NCBI GenBank assembly: GCA_944392175.1
Contig: CALXVT010000014.1
Location: 1-33,624, forward strand
Source: an uncultured Clostridia bacterium
GTDB taxonomy: Bacteria > Bacillota > Clostridia > TANB77 > CAG-508
Reading direction: 5' to 3'
DNA length: 33,624 bases
Shown here: positions 31,277-33,624 of the stretch, piece after piece
Layout: every line of letters starts with the position of its first letter
Numbering within the stretch: the first letter of the stretch is position 1
Notes under the pieces: generated by a model
The model's database searches: none
What the model was told of the DNA's origin: nothing
What the model saw: the letters and a program-made list of their open reading frames with translations, nothing else
Translations under genes and position numbers: made by a program

Positions 31277-32479
31277 TTATTCAAATATTTTAGAAACAAC
31301 ACCTGAACCAACTGTTCTTCCACCTTCACGGATAGCGAATCTTAATCCTTCTTCCATAGCGATTGGTGTGATTAGTTCGATTGTCATATCTACGTTATCT
31401 CCTGGCATAACCATTTCTGTTCCAGCAGGTAATTCGATAACACCTGTAACGTCTGTTGTTCTGAAATAGAATTGTGGTCTATATCCATTGAAGAATGGTG
31501 TATGTCTTCCACCTTCTTCTTTTGTTAATACATAAACTTGTGCTGTGAATTTTGTATGTGGATGTATTGTTCCTGGTTTAGCTAAAACTTGTCCTCTTTC
31601 GATATCTGTTCTTTGGATACCTCTTAAAAGAACACCAATGTTGTCTCCAGCTTCTGCTTGGTCTAATAATTTTCTGAACATTTCTACACCAGTAACAACT
31701 GATTTTTTCTTTTCTGTTGATAATCCAACGATTTCAACTTCGTCAGAAACTTTAACTTCTCCTCTTTCTACTCTACCTGTAGCAACTGTTCCTCTACCAG
31801 TAATAGAGAATATATCTTCTATTGGCATTAAGAATGGTTGATCTACTGGTCTTTCTGGTGTTGGGATGTAGCTATCAACTGCATCTAATAATTCTTTGAT
31901 TGGTTGATATACTGGATCGTTAGGATCTTTTGATGTACTTTCTAGTACTTGTAATGAAGATCCTTTTATAACTGGAATATCATCTCCTGGGAAACCATAT
32001 TCTGTTAATAAGTCTCTAACTTCCATTTCAACTAAGTCTAATAATTCTGGGTCATCTACCATATCACATTTATTTAAGTAAACAACGATATATTTAACAC
32101 CAACTTGTCTTGCAAGTAAGATGTGTTCTCTTGTTTGTGGCATTGGTCCATCAGCTGCTGAAACAACTAAGATAGCACCATCCATTTGAGCAGCACCTGT
32201 AATCATGTTCTTTACGTAGTCTGCGTGTCCTGGGCAGTCAACGTGTGCATAGTGTCTATTTTCTGTTTCATATTCAACGTGTGCTGTGTTAATTGTGATT
32301 CCTCTTGCTTTTTCTTCTGGAGCACTATCGATTGCATCATATGCTTCGAAGTTTGCTCTTCCCATTAATGATAAATATTTTGTAATAGCTGCTGTTGTTG
32401 TTGTTTTACCATGGTCAACGTGTCCGATTGTACCAATGTTAACGTGTGGCTTTGATCTAACAAATTTTTCTTTAGCCAT
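31277..32479 (-). CDS. tuf: Elongation factor Tu
   Basis: GTPase that delivers aminoacyl-tRNA to the ribosome. The 400-residue protein has P-loop GHVDHGKT (19-26), switch [22 protein letters not shown] and GSSLQVL, then domains II and III ending in [13 protein letters not shown]. Codon choice is plainly different from the neighbours (more C and G at third positions, e.g. GAC, AAC), as expected for a highly expressed gene. SD AAAGGAGG. Follows fusA, the usual str-operon end. Confidence 0.98.
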   Translation of the reverse strand: MAKEKFVRSKPHVNIGTIGHVDHGKTTTTAAITKYLSLMGRANFEAYDAIDSAPEEKARGITINTAHVEYETENRHYAHVDCPGHADYVKNMITGAAQMDGAILVVSAADGPMPQTREHILLARQVGVKYIVVYLNKCDMVDDPELLDLVEMEVRDLLTEYGFPGDDIPVIKGSSLQVLESTSKDPNDPVYQPIKELLDAVDSYIPTPERPVDQPFLMPIEDIFSITGRGTVATGRVERGEVKVSDEVEIVGLSTEKKKSVVTGVEMFRKLLDQAEAGDNIGVLLRGIQRTDIERGQVLAKPGTIHPHTKFTAQVYVLTKEEGGRHTPFFNGYRPQFYFRTTDVTGVIELPAGTEMVMPGDNVDMTIELITPIAMEEGLRFAIREGGRTVGSGVVSKIFE

Positions 32480-32560
32480 TTTTATTCCTCCTTTAATTTT
32501 TTTGAGATTTTCATCTCTATATTTTATTTTCTTTTTGACGCATTTATTTTTACGAACTTC

Positions 32561-32589
32561 ATTTTATACTATATTCTGTAAAAAATCAA
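32561..32589 (-). promoter_or_regulatory. tuf promoter
   Basis: TTGATT (32589-32584), 17-bp spacer, TAAAAT (32566-32561), in the 125-nt gap between fusA and tuf. tuf may also be read from the upstream str operon. Confidence 0.5.
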
Positions 32590-32604
32590 GTAAAATGCTA
32601 AATA

Positions 32605-33624
32605 TTATTCGCTTTTCTTTCCTCTTGTAGCTACAATTTGTTCTAATATTGATTTTGGAACTTCTTCATAGTGTGATGGTTCCATTGAATATGTTCCTCT
32701 ACCTTGTGTTTTAGAACGTAAATCTGTAGCATATCCAAACATTTCTGATAATGGAATAAATGCATGGATTTCTTGCATTCCATCATTTCCGTCCATTCCT
32801 TCCATTCTTCCACGTCTAGAGTTTACATCACCAATAACTTCTCCCATGTATTCTTCTGGAACAGTTATTTCTACTTTCATGATAGGTTCTAGAATAACAA
32901 CACCTGCTTGTTTACATCCTTCTTTAAATGCCATAGATGCTGCAATCTTGAATGCCATTTCTGAAGAGTCAACTTCATGGTAAGATCCATCTACTAATGT
33001 AGCTTTAAAATCTATAACTGGGTATCCAGCTAAATATCCACCTTCAGCTGCTTCTCTCATACCTTGTTCGATTGGTTTAATGTATTCCTTAGGAACAACA
33101 CCACCAACGATTTTGCTTTCGAACTCTATTCCTTTTCCTGGCTCTAATGGTTCCATTTCAAACCAAACATCACCATATTGTCCTTTACCTCCAGATTGAC
33201 GTATGAATTTACCTTGAACTTTAACTTTCTTTTTAATTGTTTCTTTGTAAGCAACTTGTGGTTTACCTACATTACATTCAACTTTAAATTCTCTTTTCAA
33301 TCTATCAACGATAATGTCTAGGTGTAATTCACCCATACCAGCGATGATTGTTTGTCCTGTTTCATGATTTGTATATGTTTTGAATGTTGGATCTTCTTCT
33401 GCTAGTTTTGATAATGCTATACCCATTTTTTCTTGTGCTACTTTGTCTTTTGGTTCGATAGCAATATCGATAACTGGCTCTGGGAATTCCATTGATTCTA
33501 ATATTACTGGATGATCCATATCACATAAAGTATCTCCAGTTGTAACTTCTTTTAGTCCAACTGCTGCAGCAATATCTCCTGCATATACTTTATCTATATC
33601 TTCTCTGTGATTAGAATGCATTTG
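32605..33624 (-). CDS. fusA: Elongation factor G, C-terminal part (cut by the window edge)
   Basis: Translocation GTPase. About 339 C-terminal residues are present, without the GTPase domain, which lies beyond 33624. The visible part covers domains II to [38 protein letters not shown] (domain III), VAYKETI and [14 protein letters not shown] (domain IV), VVPKEYIKP, and domain V with [14 protein letters not shown] and [19 protein letters not shown]. The frame continues to the last base with no start, so it is truncated by the window, not by mutation. Confidence 0.97.
   Translation of the reverse strand, partial: QMHSNHREDIDKVYAGDIAAAVGLKEVTTGDTLCDMDHPVILESMEFPEPVIDIAIEPKDKVAQEKMGIALSKLAEEDPTFKTYTNHETGQTIIAGMGELHLDIIVDRLKREFKVECNVGKPQVAYKETIKKKVKVQGKFIRQSGGKGQYGDVWFEMEPLEPGKGIEFESKIVGGVVPKEYIKPIEQGMREAAEGGYLAGYPVIDFKATLVDGSYHEVDSSEMAFKIAASMAFKEGCKQAGVVILEPIMKVEITVPEEYMGEVIGDVNSRRGRMEGMDGNDGMQEIHAFIPLSEMFGYATDLRSKTQGRGTYSMEPSHYEEVPKSILEQIVATRGKKSE

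Noticed and set aside
1..33624. CRISPR array, tRNA or rRNA genes
   Set aside because: I saw no regularly spaced repeats with unique spacers, no cloverleaf with T-loop and anticodon arms, and no rRNA core sequence.

Overview
The window reads as low-GC, strongly AT-biased chromosome from an anaerobic, spore-forming clostridial Firmicute. Evidence: a spoIIGA-sigE-sigG sporulation cluster attached to ftsA-ftsZ in the Bacillus/Clostridium order, an oxygen-detoxifying flavodiiron protein, AAGGAGG-type ribosome sites, frequent TTG and GTG starts, and TTGACA/TATAAT-like promoters. I cannot name a species; an uncultured gut-type Clostridia lineage is a guess. Apart from rplM-rpsI, every gene is on the minus strand.

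Layout, by + coordinate. 25-9525 is the tail of the division and cell-wall cluster, transcribed right to left as murA, divIB, two DUF881 genes, sbp, ftsA, ftsZ, spoIIGA, sigE, sigG. 9849-14603 holds fprA, a patatin-type lipase, an HD-domain hydrolase and topoisomerase III. 14736-16893 holds three single-gene units coding for related proteins of no family I recognise. 17169-18047 is rplM-rpsI on the plus strand with a structured leader. 18103-21526 is an AIM24-like gene, a transglutaminase-fold protein and a GH13 glucosidase. 21622-24339 is a comM-dprA-yraN operon behind a long structured leader. 24664-29492 holds ogg, yitT, a radical-SAM-like protein without its cluster cysteines, rnc, an 11-residue-repeat amphipathic protein and a small acidic protein. 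29708-33624 holds acpP, plsX, tuf and the 3' part of fusA, which runs off the window.

Most genes are ordinary core genes. The less explained material is: (1) the three paralogues at 14.7-16.9 kb, built from a repeated module and driven by promoters that share a TTTACRTAAT element at almost the same distance from the -10; (2) the comM leader, whose predicted first 18 nt can pair with 18 nt about 25 nt upstream of the comM start, and which holds an orphan Shine-Dalgarno with a start-stop codon pair; (3) RNA hairpins that bury the ribosome sites of sigG and yitT; (4) a radical-SAM pseudoenzyme next to rnc; (5) a synuclein/LEA-like 11-mer protein near the phospholipid genes plsX and acpP; (6) an inverted repeat shared by two intergenic regions. 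All functional statements on these are inference from sequence reading alone; no database search or folding program was run.
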